Part shown: positions 32,232-43,486 of the stretch, piece after piece
Layout of the letters: the number at the start of each line of letters is the position of its first letter
Position numbering within the stretch: the first letter of the stretch is position 1
NCBI RefSeq assembly: GCF_001641265.1
Contig: NW_020167523.1
Coordinates: forward strand, 1,116,001 to 1,180,000
Length of the DNA: 64,000 nucleotides
From: Pseudogymnoascus destructans
Taxonomy: Eukaryota > Ascomycota > Leotiomycetes > Thelebolales > Thelebolaceae
Direction of reading: 5' to 3'
Notes under the pieces: generated by a model
What the model was told of the DNA's origin: nothing
The model's database searches: none
What the model saw: the letters and a program-made list of their open reading frames with translations, nothing else
Program-made: the position numbers and the translations under genes

Positions 32232-33297
32232 ATGGCGTCCTCCGCGAACCCCTACCAGAACTATAGCCATCCTCAGGCTAGCGACCACGATGACGACCTC
32301 ATCGATCCCGATACTGGTGAGCACTTTGCCTTTGGACTTTGGGCAATCAAAGACCAAATGGGGTCGACCTTGACCGTGCGATGTGCATGTAGCTAATGTA
32401 TCCCAGCCTCATTAGATGACCTCGACGACCCGCTAGACGATGCTCCCAACTATTCCGCACACGCACCCCTCACAGGGAACATCGGCTCTAGCTCCTCTTC
32501 TCGCCCCTTGAATGAGTCGTATCTCACCTCCGCGATGCCCGGCGACGACAGGCGCGCGCCCACAAATACAATCGACGAATCGGTCTGGGACACGCTGTCG
32601 CGCGACCTATTGGCCGTTTGGTCAAAAATGCGCGAAGTGCTTTATCCCAAGTATCTATTTGGCGGCTCCATGATCGATAATACCACAACTCTTCGCGGGG
32701 CCTATGAAGGATTCCGTGCTGGCGGTATTGCAGGCGCGAGGGAAGAGGTTAGGAATATTGCGGGCCGAGTGATGGATACGGAGAACTTGCTCAGCCAAGG
32801 AAACATGAGCCAGGGGCTACGGGACTGGGATCTATGGGGTCCGTTGGTGTTCTGTCTGGCGCTGAGCTTATTGCTTAGCTTCAATGCGAGGCCAGAGCAA
32901 AAGAGTGTGGTATTCAGCGGGGTGTTCGCCATGATTTGGATTGGAGAGGCAGTGGTGACTGCGCAGATCAAACTGCTAGGCGGCAATATGTGAGTCTACC
33001 ACCCGCTACCCGCCGAGTTTCGATGAGAAATGTGCTAATGGATTTAGATCCTTCGCTCAGTCTGTCTGCATAATCGGATATACGCTTTTCCCCCTCGTCA
33101 TCGCCGCCCTTCTCTCAGCACTTCACCTCCCAACTATACCTCGGATCCCAGTTTACATTGTCCTAATCGCCTGGTCTCTTGCGGCCGGTGTTAGTATCAT
33201 GGGCGGCAGTGGCGTGGTTAAGAACCGTGTTGGCATCGCAGTCTACCCGCTTTTTGTCTTCTATGTTGGATTGGGTTGCTTGTGCTTTATTAGTTAA
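32232..33297 (+). CDS. yip4: Yip1-family Golgi membrane protein (Yip4/YIPF6-like)
   Basis: Yip proteins are small multi-span Golgi/ER proteins that interact with Rab GTPases and help organise vesicle traffic. Exons 32232-32316, 32407-32989 and 33048-33297 join in phase to 305 residues. The N-terminal third is hydrophilic and acidic (DHDDDLIDPDT, DDLDDPLDD). The Yip1 domain then has about five membrane spans, starting DLWGPLVFCLALSLLLSFNA. It continues with SVVFSGVFAMIWIGEAVVTA, FAQSVCIIGYTLFPLVIAAL and IPVYIVLIAWSLAAGVSIMG. It ends with a last hydrophobic span (VYPLFVFYVGLGCLCFIS) at the C-terminus. The DLWGP motif and the late QSVCIIGYTLFPL match Yip4/YIPF6 better than Yip1 or Yip5, from memory of the family. 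Confidence 0.85.
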
Positions 33298-33945
33298 GCG
33301 CTCTACAGGGAGAAGTATAGGGATATGGGAACGTGAAGTATTGTACGAGGAGTTCAAGGAGTTGGGTTGCAGCAAGATATGTATGCTTAGACCACTCTTT
33401 GCTTTTCAAGTTGTGGCAAGAGAACGGTGCAGCAACTTCCAGCATTCACGAGATGAGGGCAGCCTGCAAGATTTGTTCATGTATTTTACCAAAGTATCAC
33501 TGTATCAGTTCGGTCCTACAGAAATGTTTGAGAAAGCTTCCACCGTGATGTTAACTACATCACTCAAAACAAATAAATCGTATGAGTCGCAACAAAACTA
33601 CAAACCCATATTTCAGTGTCTCTGATATCAGCATGCACTTTTCTCAAACCGTGATTGAGAGAAGTGCAAAGTTAAGTTCGGCCTTTGATTTCAAAGTTGA
33701 GTCTCTATAGAAACCAACCAACACCCCACAATCGACGGATAAGCGCATAAACTTTTTTCCGACGTTGATTCAAGGTCAGGTAGTGTTGACAACGGCAGAG
33801 TTGACAACGGCAGAATACGGTTGGCGGATCGCACCAACACGTTCGTTGCCTCGCTCCACGAATGTTTCGATATCACATTCCGAACTCGCTAGTACAGACA
33901 GCATAAAACATAATATTACACGGAATTATTGAAAGGAAAGCCACG
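33298..33945. other. Intergenic, nothing recognised
   Basis: About 650 bp between the Yip4-type stop and the yrb2 start. No feature could be supported beyond presumed 3' UTR and promoter. Confidence 0.55.
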
Positions 33946-35716
33946 ATGGAGGGCTCGAAAACTCCTGAGCAAGCCATTGCTCACAAGCGCAGTTTCGACG
34001 AGCAGCAAGACGAGGACTCGGCCACTATGAAGGCCAGCGAAGATCTCAAGCACACCCGCATATCTGATAAAGAGCCGACTGAAGGAGAAGCTTCCAAAGA
34101 TGAGGCTGGAATCGCGAAACCTTTGTCAGACAAGGGCGGCCATACGTCAGGTTTTACAAAGGAAACCACACCAGAGCGATCAACGCGTTCGGGCGGGGAG
34201 GATGATGGAATGATGGAGCAGATATCCTCGCCGAAGAAAAAGAGAGTCAGAGAACAAGATGACGAAACGAAAGACTCCGACGGAATCTATAAAATCAGTA
34301 AAGAGCGAGTTCCTTCGAACGGAAGTGCGACAAGTGCAGATCGATCAGATAGATTGGAGCCAGAGAAGAAACGCCATCGCGATACTTTGGAGGGCGGGGC
34401 AGAAGCTGCGGCCGCTGCATCACAACAGGTGGGTCATTCAAATACTCCAACAACAATTATATGGCAGCTAACTAGTTATACCCAGGGCAAACAAGCTACC
34501 AACGGCGATGAAGAATCTAAAACGGCCGATAAGCCCAAAGGTGACGAAACTGATTCCGATAAGCGATTACAGAAAGGAGAAGGAGATACATCTACCGATA
34601 TGCCTCAAACATCGTCCTCAGCATTCGCAAGCTCCGGTTTTGGGGCCCTGGCAGCATCTGGCACATCTGGGTTCGGGGCGTTGGCAGGAAAGCCCAGCAT
34701 ATTCGGTGGTGCGTCTGCTACTACAGCATCACCTTTCGGGGGGAATCTCAAAGAAGAACCTGCCGCCAGTAAGAGCACAAATGAGCCAAAAGCGGGAGAA
34801 GCTGGTAGCACATTCGGTGGCGCATTCGGAGGTGGCTCTACCTCTGGCTTTGGTGGCCAGACCTCTGGCGGGTTTGGAGGCGGCTTCGGCGGTACCTTAG
34901 GTGGTGGTGGCTTCGGCGGTGGCTTTGGCGGCGGCTTTGCTGCTAACCAGTCAAAGACATTGTCCACATTCGGTTCAGCGAACCCAGATACGGCTACAGC
35001 AGGAAAGCCGGCCAAAGCCTTTGGTGCCCCCGAGAGCGACGAAGAGGAGGAATCAGGAGATGATGGCGATGCTGAGGGGGATGTTGGGTCTGATGGAGAG
35101 GATGAAAGTAGCACCTTCGAGGATAAGAAAAAGCCAAAGCTGACCAAGGGTATGTCAGAAATGGATCAATACCCAACAACCTGTCTAGTTCACCAGAGAC
35201 TAACTATTCTGCAGTACCCATACATGATGGCGAGGAAGACGAAGTAACACTGAGCCAATTCAGAGCGAAACTCTTCGCTATGGAGTCGAAAGAGGAAGGC
35301 TGGAAGGAAAGGGGAGTTGGAAACCTGAAAGTAAATGTTCACAAGACTTGCGTTGAGTTTGACGAATATACTGGAGCTGTGGTTCCGGGGAGCTTTGACG
35401 TCTCTCTCCGTGATGACGATGATGACGCCCCGCCAGTCATTGCCGCACGACTGGTTATGCGCCAAGAAAACACCCACCGAGTCATTTTGAATACGATCAT
35501 TAATAGAGCGCTGAAGCTCGAAGAGAAGCCCTCAAACGCAGCCGGCAAAGGCTACATGTTTACAGCCTTCGATGGAACTAGGCCAGTAAACATGCTCCTG
35601 AAGGTAAGCTCACCTCTTGTATGCGGTGATCGAGTGCTAATTGCGACTAGATGAATGAGAGCAATGCGAAATTGTTTATATCGGAGGTCTCATCCGTCCA
35701 AAGTGGGCTTTTATGA
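33946..35716 (+). CDS. yrb2: Ran-binding protein Yrb2/Hba1 type (RanBP3-like)
   Basis: Yrb2/Hba1/RanBP3 binds Ran-GTP together with Crm1 and promotes nuclear export. Exons 33946-34428, 34486-35149, 35215-35603 and 35651-35716 give 533 residues. The N-terminal ~270 residues are charged and Lys/Glu-rich with basic NLS-like clusters (SSPKKKRV, PEKKRHR). A central Gly/Phe segment has FG repeats (SGFGALAASGTSGFGALAG and several GGGFGGGFGG runs), as in nuclear-pore-associated Ran-binding proteins. The C-terminal RanBD begins with an acidic lead and EVTLSQFRAKLFAM. It then has GWKERGVGNLKVNVHK and RLVMRQENTHRVILNTIINR, and ends FISEVSSVQSGLL. The first intron (34429-34485) is 57 nt with no stop in frame, so its retention would add 19 residues. 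The last exon is inferred from a GCGACTAG acceptor. Confidence 0.87.
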
Positions 35717-36351
35717 GTTTGAGCTTGATGAAACGACGTATACTATGCGGATAGCCCGGCCAGGGGCGTCGCTTTGTCTCTCCCATTCCAAAATGCGGAG
35801 GCCTTTACAACAATGGGGGGCGCCATATCATGCATTCGATGAAACGATTGCTAGTCTTCTAAACAGCAGAGCACAAAAGGAGGACTTACGAGAACCTTTG
35901 TAACATTTACATCACGAACAATACCCGAGGAATGGATCTACGGTCATCAATATGAATGTTTGAGGTTGCCCATAGCCTCTCCCATAGAATTCCAATCGAA
36001 ACATGATTCCAAGATAAGCTATGCACACTGTTATATTTATGTACCATTCGTAGACTGTACGAGAACAAAGGAGGCTTCATAAATAAATACCCCTAAAACC
36101 CTGCCAAAAACCACACTATAGGCGATCCAGACAACTTCTACCAACGTATTTTAATCCCCTTCCGAGTACTCTTAAATTCTCAACACTTCTCACGATAATC
36201 GAGGGGTCTCCACAGCCTTGGCAAAATTGAGTTCCGACGCGAGAGCACGTGATTTGGCGTTATATTCTTTGTCCGCTTAAGGACGCGATAAATATCAGTA
36301 ACGAATGATGCGTCGAGCCTTGTAAAGCGTTTGCATTGGCCAAGTGCAGTT
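35717..36351. other. Intergenic region with CACGTGAT element
   Basis: About 635 bp of 3' flank and hrq1 promoter. The only recognised element is the CACGTGAT at 36246. Confidence 0.55.
36246..36253 (+). promoter_or_regulatory. CACGTGAT element
   Basis: An E-box core with a TGAT extension lies about 100 bp upstream of the hrq1 ATG, a typical promoter position. Binding is inferred. Confidence 0.45.
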
Positions 36352-39300
36352 ATGGACACCATAGGGGAAGCCCGGGCGCCTAATAAGGCTGTCCTCAAGC
36401 GCAAGAGAGCTGAGACTGGAGGAGGTAAAGTTGGAAGGGCTGAGGATCCAGCTGCGGAAAAGCCAGTGGCAACGGTTGATCCTACTAAAGTTAAAAAGGC
36501 AACCTCAAAACCATGGAGGACTACCAAAGTCCATGCTGCACCGGCAATTTACCGTCCGGCATCAGCTTCTTCAAGTTCTACGACCAGCAATACTATATGG
36601 CCTGCCTCATTTACCGCGCTCGAGAAGACGCATCGGGCGCTCAATCTTGTCTTTACATTCTGCTGCGCACGCCAACATTTGGCTACTACATTTGAGACGA
36701 TAAAAACTACTGTTGAAGGCCAAATAAAACGAGAATTAAAGGTGGAAGATGTGGCCAAGATTGTTGCTCTACGGCCAACTGGTATTAACTTCTCGTTTGT
36801 CGACGAGGCTTCCCTCGATGTCGACGTGAGAGAATATGAGAAAGATGATTCTTTCAGAGGTAGTGCAATGAAGAGTTCTCGGCTTTCCGAGAAAATGGAA
36901 GGGAACGAAAGCACGGCCCAGAGAGCTGGAAAGGAAATTCTGCTGTTCGAGTTCTTGGATGGAGATTTGAAGCGAGGCAGCCAGCAAAAATCCGAAAAGG
37001 GGGGCAAGGCCAGCAGAAAGTCGAAAAGAGACGAGTTAATATTACCAAAATTCAGCCAGAAACAGATGACAGATTTAATCGAGAAGCGAAATACGAAGTT
37101 CCACAATGCAATAAATGCGTTTCTAAACCGTTGTGTGTCGTCGAATGACAATCCCGAGGAAATTTTAGAGAAAGAAGCCCAAGCATATATCCCGGAGCCA
37201 TCAAACTCCACGGCCGATGCGTTGGAGTCGAAGATCAGCACCCTTCCAAAGTCAATCCCCAAAGAACGGGAGTCTATTTCTCAGATTATAAAGGAAGTTA
37301 AAGACTGCGTGTGGTATACAGGCCAGATTGTGCCTGACGGCCACCGTGTTTTCGACCGTCAAGAAGCTATATATGGTGACCTGAACTTCGTTCTCAGCCA
37401 AAATTTGGTAAACGCATTGTATAATACAAAAGGAATTACCCAGTTTTATTCACACCAGGCAGAAGCAATCAACAGTTTGAACGATGGCCACCATGTTATT
37501 GTTGCCACATCTACCAGTTCGGGCAAGAGTCTAATTTACCAACTCCCCGTACTACACGAATTGGAGCGAGACTCGAGTACGAGAGCAATGTACATCTTTC
37601 CAACTAAGGCCCTGGCACAGGACCAGAGAAGAAGCCTTAAAGAGATGATGAAGTTCATGACCGGTCTCGAGAACACTTTGGTGGAAACCTTCGATGGAGA
37701 CACAGCTATGGCTGATCGGAATATCATACGTGAAGAAGGACGAATCATTTTTACCAATCCAGATATGCTTCATATCACCATCCTCCCACAGGAAGACAAA
37801 TGGCGCACATTTCTTAAGAATTTGAAATTTGTGGTCGTTGATGAAATCCACGTCTACAGCGGTCTTTTTGGTTCCCATGTTGCTTTCGTCATGCGCAGGC
37901 TTCGGAGAATATGCGCGGCTTTGGGGAATCGACATATCAGATTCATATCATGCTCTGCCACTGTGGCCAATCCGACAGAGCACTTCAAGACCATCTTCGG
38001 AATTGAAGATGTTCGTTTGATAGATTTTGACGGTTCCCCGTCAGGGAGAAAGGAGTTTTTGTGCTGGAATACCCCTTTCAAAGACCCAGCCGACCCTTCA
38101 AGTGGCCGAGGAGACGCAGTGGCTGAATCTGCCCGACTTTTCTGCCAACTTATCCTTCGAGGGGTCCGAGTCATCGCCTTTTGCAAGGTTCGCCACAAGT
38201 GTGAATCTCTTGTAGCTGCGGTCAAATTTGAGTTGACAGAACTTGGACGCTCAGACTGCATGGCAAGGGTTATGGGATACCGCGGAGGCTATACACCACA
38301 AGATAGACGTCGGATTGAGACTGAAATGTTTGAGGGGAAGTTGGTGGGTGTCATTGCCACGTCGGCTCTTGAACTTGGCGTCGATATTGGATCTCTTGAC
38401 GCCGTTATCACCGTTGGATTTCCATATACCATTGCAAACTTGAGGCAGCAAAGTGGCCGTGCAGGACGACGAAATAAGGACTCCCTTTCTGTGTTAGTCG
38501 GCGACTGCTTTCCAACAGATCAGTACTATATGCAGAACCCGGACGAGATCTTCACAAAACCAAACTGCGAGCTCCAAGTCGACTTGCAGAATATGCTAGT
38601 GGTTGAGGGTCACGTCCAATGTGCAGCATATGAGTTGCCAATCCGACCAAAAGAGGATGCTCTTTATTTTGGAAAATCTCTTCCCGCAATAGCAGAAGAA
38701 CGGCTTGAGAAGGATGGTCTAGGTTTTTATCATTGCAACGAACGATACCGGCCCATGCCATCCAAGTTTGTAGCTATACGTGATACTGAAGAGGATCACT
38801 TCGCAATCATCGATATAACGCACGGAAAGAATATCGTCTTGGAAGAACTGGAAGCCTCTCGAGCCTTCTTTACACTGTATGATGGTGGGATTTTCATGCA
38901 CCAAGGAAACACATACCTTGTGAAAGAGTTTAATCCGGACCGTAAAATTGTTCGTGTGGAGCTTGTCAAGGTCGATTGGACGACACAGCAAAGAGACTTC
39001 ACAGACATCGATCCGATTGAAACAGAGGCAATGCGACGTATTACTGGGTCTCCATCTCGAGCCTTCTATGGCACTATCAAGATCCAGCAAACTGTTTTTG
39101 GGTTTTTCAAAGTCGACCGGAGAGGGCGCAAGATGGATGCAGTTGAAGTTGATAACCCCCCGATAATACGCTTCAGCAAAGGAATGTGGCTCGATGTCCC
39201 CAAGCATGCTCTGGATATTCTTGTTGAGAAGAGGCTTAATGTCGCAGGGGCCATCCATGCGGCTGAACATGCCATACTGAGCCTAATGCCGAACTTTGTT

Positions 39301-39717
39301 GTCAGCATGCCTGGAGATGTCAGAACGGAATGTAAGGTGGCCGTCAAGGAATTTGCAAGGAAAGAGACAGCAAGAAAACGTCCTGCGCGGCTCACCTTCT
39401 ATGACGCCAAAGGGGGAGCTGGTGGCTCTGGGATCAGCACCAAAGCCTTCGAGTTTGTGGATATGCTTCTCCGCCAAGCGATTCAACGAGTGGAGGCTTG
39501 CCATTGCCATGATGGGTGCGTCGAATGCGTCAACTCCGAGTTCTGCAAACATGCCAATGAGGTGATGAGCAAAGCTGGCAGCCAGGTGGTTCTGAAGAGT
39601 TTGCTGAATATGGAAATCGACGTTGACTCGTTGCCCATGGGGCCCGAACAATTCAGTCCTTCCGGGATCGAGACCGTAGTTCTTGCAGAGCAAGTTCTTC
39701 CCCTGGCAGAGGAATAA
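36352..39717 (+). CDS. hrq1: RecQ4-like DNA helicase Hrq1
   Basis: Hrq1 is the fungal RecQ4-related 3'-5' helicase, implicated in crosslink repair and telomere maintenance. The ATG at 36352 (MDTIGEARAPNKAV) gives a single-exon 1,121-residue protein. The helicase core has Walker A VIVATSTSSGKSLIYQLP, YIFPTKALAQDQRR, box II VVDEIHVYSG, motif III SCSATVANP, IV RVIAFCKVRHKCE. V is VIATSALELGVDIGSLDA and VI LRQQSGRAGRRNKD. The C-terminal module is the Cys-rich DUF1998/MZB type, with CHCHDGCVECVNSEFC (~residues 1050-1066). The N-terminal 300 residues are basic and Ser-rich; the stretch RALNLVFTFCCARQHLATTF is shared with fungal Hrq1 relatives. Nothing looks broken. Confidence 0.92.
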   Translation: MDTIGEARAPNKAVLKRKRAETGGGKVGRAEDPAAEKPVATVDPTKVKKATSKPWRTTKVHAAPAIYRPASASSSSTTSNTIWPASFTALEKTHRALNLVFTFCCARQHLATTFETIKTTVEGQIKRELKVEDVAKIVALRPTGINFSFVDEASLDVDVREYEKDDSFRGSAMKSSRLSEKMEGNESTAQRAGKEILLFEFLDGDLKRGSQQKSEKGGKASRKSKRDELILPKFSQKQMTDLIEKRNTKFHNAINAFLNRCVSSNDNPEEILEKEAQAYIPEPSNSTADALESKISTLPKSIPKERESISQIIKEVKDCVWYTGQIVPDGHRVFDRQEAIYGDLNFVLSQNLVNALYNTKGITQFYSHQAEAINSLNDGHHVIVATSTSSGKSLIYQLPVLHELERDSSTRAMYIFPTKALAQDQRRSLKEMMKFMTGLENTLVETFDGDTAMADRNIIREEGRIIFTNPDMLHITILPQEDKWRTFLKNLKFVVVDEIHVYSGLFGSHVAFVMRRLRRICAALGNRHIRFISCSATVANPTEHFKTIFGIEDVRLIDFDGSPSGRKEFLCWNTPFKDPADPSSGRGDAVAESARLFCQLILRGVRVIAFCKVRHKCESLVAAVKFELTELGRSDCMARVMGYRGGYTPQDRRRIETEMFEGKLVGVIATSALELGVDIGSLDAVITVGFPYTIANLRQQSGRAGRRNKDSLSVLVGDCFPTDQYYMQNPDEIFTKPNCELQVDLQNMLVVEGHVQCAAYELPIRPKEDALYFGKSLPAIAEERLEKDGLGFYHCNERYRPMPSKFVAIRDTEEDHFAIIDITHGKNIVLEELEASRAFFTLYDGGIFMHQGNTYLVKEFNPDRKIVRVELVKVDWTTQQRDFTDIDPIETEAMRRITGSPSRAFYGTIKIQQTVFGFFKVDRRGRKMDAVEVDNPPIIRFSKGMWLDVPKHALDILVEKRLNVAGAIHAAEHAILSLMPNFVVSMPGDVRTECKVAVKEFARKETARKRPARLTFYDAKGGAGGSGISTKAFEFVDMLLRQAIQRVEACHCHDGCVECVNSEFCKHANEVMSKAGSQVVLKSLLNMEIDVDSLPMGPEQFSPSGIETVVLAEQVLPLAEE

Positions 39718-40736
39718 TAGAGGAGAACTCGAGTGTAGTGAGTGGGGTGGAATCGTCAGTCCCTGGCAAGTAGAGCGGAGAGGATGTGGACTTACATACT
39801 GTTGTAAAAGCTAGGCCGTAGGATTACCAGACGCTTGTAGAGTATTATGAATTACGAATTTATGAGAAACGTTCTGAAAATTAAATATTCATAAATATAC
39901 TTTAAACTACAGAATGTCATGGCGTCGTGTCGGGTTTGATAAATATATCAAAGAAAGTTCTTGCTAATAATATATCACTCGATATCATGGAAGCATTATG
40001 TAGATTAAAGATGGCTTGCATATAGAACGAGAAGCTGCGAGCATCAAACTGATTGTCTCGAACTTCCCGGCCGAATCTATGAGACGCTATTCAAAAAGAG
40101 ACAAAGATGTTGTAAAGAAAGCCAATGGCGGCGTCTATATACACCCTTATAATTCCTTGCACAGTGGATTCCGTCCGACAGATATCTTAAAAAACAAGAG
40201 ATCAGTAATAGTACTACTGGTATTCTCGTTTTGAAGGAGCGAATCGGCCCAGCTGAAAGATTGAGACCCGGTCGATTCCTATAAGACGGGTGGCCCAATA
40301 TAGAAGATTCGTACAAAGATATTATACCGTATATGAAAGATATGTTTGCTTGTCCGCCTAAACGCGTCCTTTCATTGTTCTCTATTCGAGGGCCGTTGCC
40401 ACAGCACTGAAGCACCGAGAATATCTCCGCTGTTCGCGCTGATACTGGAATTCGACTCTAACTTGGACATAAGATTAGTCGCTACCCTTTGACGTGTAGG
40501 CGTTTACTCGGCAACACGTCCTCGCCCTTATTTAATAACCTTGAAGCACGTCTTTCTTCCTTCCGACTTACATCTTCAACCCCAACACAACCACCACAAC
40601 AGAACATCCCCCTTCTTCCTTCGTTGCTTCTTCATGCTTTAAACCTCGGGGGTTATCAGAAGCCCCCTCGGACCTTTGATCAAGCTCTTCCCGTTCAAAA
40701 CATCATCTCTCGCCATAACAACACTGCGTGAGAATC
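39718..40736. other. Intergenic, nothing recognised
   Basis: One kilobase between hrq1 and the RRM-like gene. It is AT-rich at first, then CT-rich from ~40540 to 40730, which suits a fungal core promoter or 5' UTR. Confidence 0.55.
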
Positions 40737-42768
40737 ATGGCTCCCTCACCCCACAACACACGAGCTGTTATCATGAACCGAAGCAGTTCTCCTAAACTGC
40801 TCAGTGCATATAACACACGATCTGCCATCATGAATCAGCAGAGTGCCTCCAACCACCTCGGTGCCTATGGCACACGATCTGTCGCCATCAACCGGCACAG
40901 TGCCTCTGACAAGATCGGTGTTTCTGACAAGCTCGGTGCTTCTGTCAACCTTGATGCTTCTGTCAACCTTGATGCTTCTGCCAACCTTGATGCTTCTATC
41001 AACCTTGATGCTTCTGCCAACCTTGGTGTTTGTGTCAACCTTGGTGCCCCTGGCTACCTTGGTGCTTCTGACTACCTTGGTGCCTCTGACTACCTCGGTG
41101 CTTCTGATTACCTTGGTGCTTCTGACAAGCCCAGAGCCTCCAGCAAGCTCAGTGCCTATAGCACAGGCTATTCCACCACGGATCTGAAGAGTGCCTCTGA
41201 CAAACTCAATGCCTATGACATGTCATCCATCACGAGGAACCAGTACAATGTCTCCAACAAGATCAGCACTTATGACATTTCATCCGTCACAAGAAGCCAA
41301 TTCACTGATATCTTGCGCGTGGGACGGGAAGAGACCTCCCTGGACAAGCAGTGCCTGGACCCAGATTGCAACGACTTCTGCCAAGGTGCCAAAGGTAAGG
41401 CGACAAAAGAGATCCACCACATATCTTCAGTCGCTGACATGCAACTGTGTAGATAAGTCTTCCAAGGCGGAGGATGACTTCTCCCTCAACATGGACGGCG
41501 TCCTGAATGCCTTCAGCCCATTCGGCCGCACCAGCTTGCCTCCTATCCCAGAGCACACCACGCCGACCAAAACTTCCCAAGCTTCTGGTCCAAACCTCCG
41601 TGATCTTGGGCTCACCACCAGCAACCCATCCATTAGTGACCCCGATCTGCTGGTCTACCCAGGCCTTCGCAAACGTGTCGGGAGGTATTTTGAAACCCGC
41701 AAGCCAATCCCAGAGGGCTGGACATGGTCCGTCGACAGCACGCTCACTGCCGCTGCTTCCTTGTACGCGCCCACCCAAAGCACCATCAGTGTCGCATTGA
41801 CCGATTCATCGACCATCGCTTCTGGCAGCGTAACGGAGCTCAGCCAAGCTGGCCCCTCTCGCCCGTCGACGCCTCAAATGGGACCCTATCAAATGGGACC
41901 CTATCAAATGGGTCCCTATCAAATGAGCCCCGGCCCGCCGACGCCTCAAACGGGTCCCTATCAAATGGCCCTCTATAAAATGAGCCCCCCTCCAGAGGCC
42001 CCCCTTCAAATGGCCCTCGTTCAATCGCGCCCCTCTCAAATGGGGCCCCTCACAGCTGGGCCTGGCAACCCTCTCGATCCGATCGCCGTAATCGGCAAGA
42101 TGCGAGAGATCCAGACTGAGGGCATGCAGCCATTCGGGCCATCTCGTTTCCTTAGTCATCCCCATGGAAACCCCACCGGCAACCCCAACGGCAACTACCT
42201 GGGTACCATGAGTGCCGCCTCGAACCAGATGACCAACCTGCCTGACCATCTGAACACATGCATCTGGGTCGAAGGTGCGCCTGCCGACTTGACCTACTAC
42301 GAGATGCTGAGGAGCATCCGCCACTGCGGAAAGGTGTACTCCGTGCACATCAACCCTCCCAGGGAGAAGCACTTCACTGCCGCCGCCAAGATCGCTTTCT
42401 GCACACGCCTCGGGGCTGAGAACTTCTTTCACCAGGCCCACTCGGGGTATGGCATCGTCATCCGTGGCCGCCGCCTCTGTGTCCGCTGGAACAGGAATAA
42501 GTACCGTGAGAACTTCAACCGCGCCGAGTCTCGCGTTCTGAGAATCTCCGGACCCTCCGCGTATATCAACTACCCGGTTCTAGGAGAGTACTTCAGTCGT
42601 CTCTTCTACTTCAATCTCATCTGGGTTCAGGAGCTGTCGCCTGGAGTCATGATCTGGGAGTTTTCGAGCATCCTCGCTCAGGCTCATTCGGCCAAGCAGG
42701 CTATTGAGCGTGAACCTGCCATGATGAACCTCGTCCGTATCAAGTATGAGCGCGACCCTTGCGAGTGA
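40737..42768 (+). CDS. RRM-like protein with N-terminal hexapeptide repeats
   Basis: I recognise a fungal family of uncharacterised RRM-like proteins but no named orthologue. Exons 40737-41394 and 41453-42768 join in phase (AKG to DKSS) and give 657 residues. The N-terminal ~220 residues are low-complexity. They include thirteen hexads of the form NLDASx/YLGASx (residues ~59-136) and recurring TRSxxxNxxSAS motifs. The middle is Ser/Thr/Pro-rich with a MGPYQ pentapeptide array. The C-terminal ~190 residues hold one RRM-like fold: NTCIWVEGAPADLTYYEMLR (beta1-alpha1), KVYSVHINPP, AAAKIAFCTRLGAENFFHQA and RRLCVRWNRNKYRE. A second weaker repeat begins ESRVLRISGPSAYINYPVL. Canonical RNP aromatic residues are only partly kept, so RNA binding is plausible and unproven. 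Confidence 0.8.
40915..41135 (+). repeat. 18-bp in-frame minisatellite (xNLDAS/YLGAS hexads)
   Basis: About twelve to thirteen 18-bp units encode hexapeptides. Two sub-families are visible, NLDAS in the first half and YLGAS in the second, so local homogenisation has occurred at least twice. Confidence 0.92.
41876..41930 (+). repeat. 15-bp in-frame repeat (QMGPY)
   Basis: Three near-perfect copies of CAAATGGGACCCTAT and a degraded fourth, with weaker relatives continuing to ~42050, encode QMGPY pentads in the disordered middle of the RRM-like protein. Confidence 0.88.
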
Positions 42769-43486
42769 AGTGGGCCGGGACATTTGACTGCTTATCTGGC
42801 GTCAATATTTGATTTCTTGATTTTGTGTCGAAAAGTATGGCGGAGGTCGAATATCCTCGTAATTCCGTTTTCACCTGAGGGTAGTGGAATGAGTTGGAAT
42901 GTTGGCTCGTGTTGATGCTGCCAATGGAAGAAATTGGGTATCTGGAAGCTCATACATGCGTTCTCATCGTTAGGTGAGCGTCATCTTGTGTAGATGGAGG
43001 GAATGAATTCTACTGGATAACAATGTAATCATGCATTGAAGATGAGGAACGCCGACGCTGGATACTGATAGGACGGCACTCCCTCCAGACATGGTTGAGA
43101 ATGGATAGTAGCCTGATGAATATGAATATTTACAATTGTGTCACTACACATTCGCATATTTGGTGACACAGTGACCACCATGCCTTCATATAATTCGGAA
43201 AATCTTATTCTCCGCCAGCAACTAACCGGCATAAGGAGGCCCTTGCCGCCGTTCAAGCTTGATGTGCACAGCAAGCACAGCACAAGCAATGGGGCGTGTT
43301 AAATTCTGTTTGATTCCTATGTGTGTAACCCCGAAAGGCTTTTACCATGTTCGCCATCCCCTTAAAAACAAATATAAACACGCTTGACCTGCAATCCAAT
43401 TTCAAGTTATAATAAACATCGCTATGCACAAGCAGAGGTGGAATACAAACACGATACTATGTCATGACACTAATGTGCATCACTTA
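42769..43486. other. Convergent 3' intergenic region
   Basis: About 720 bp between two stop codons facing each other. No gene or element was recognised. Confidence 0.55.
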
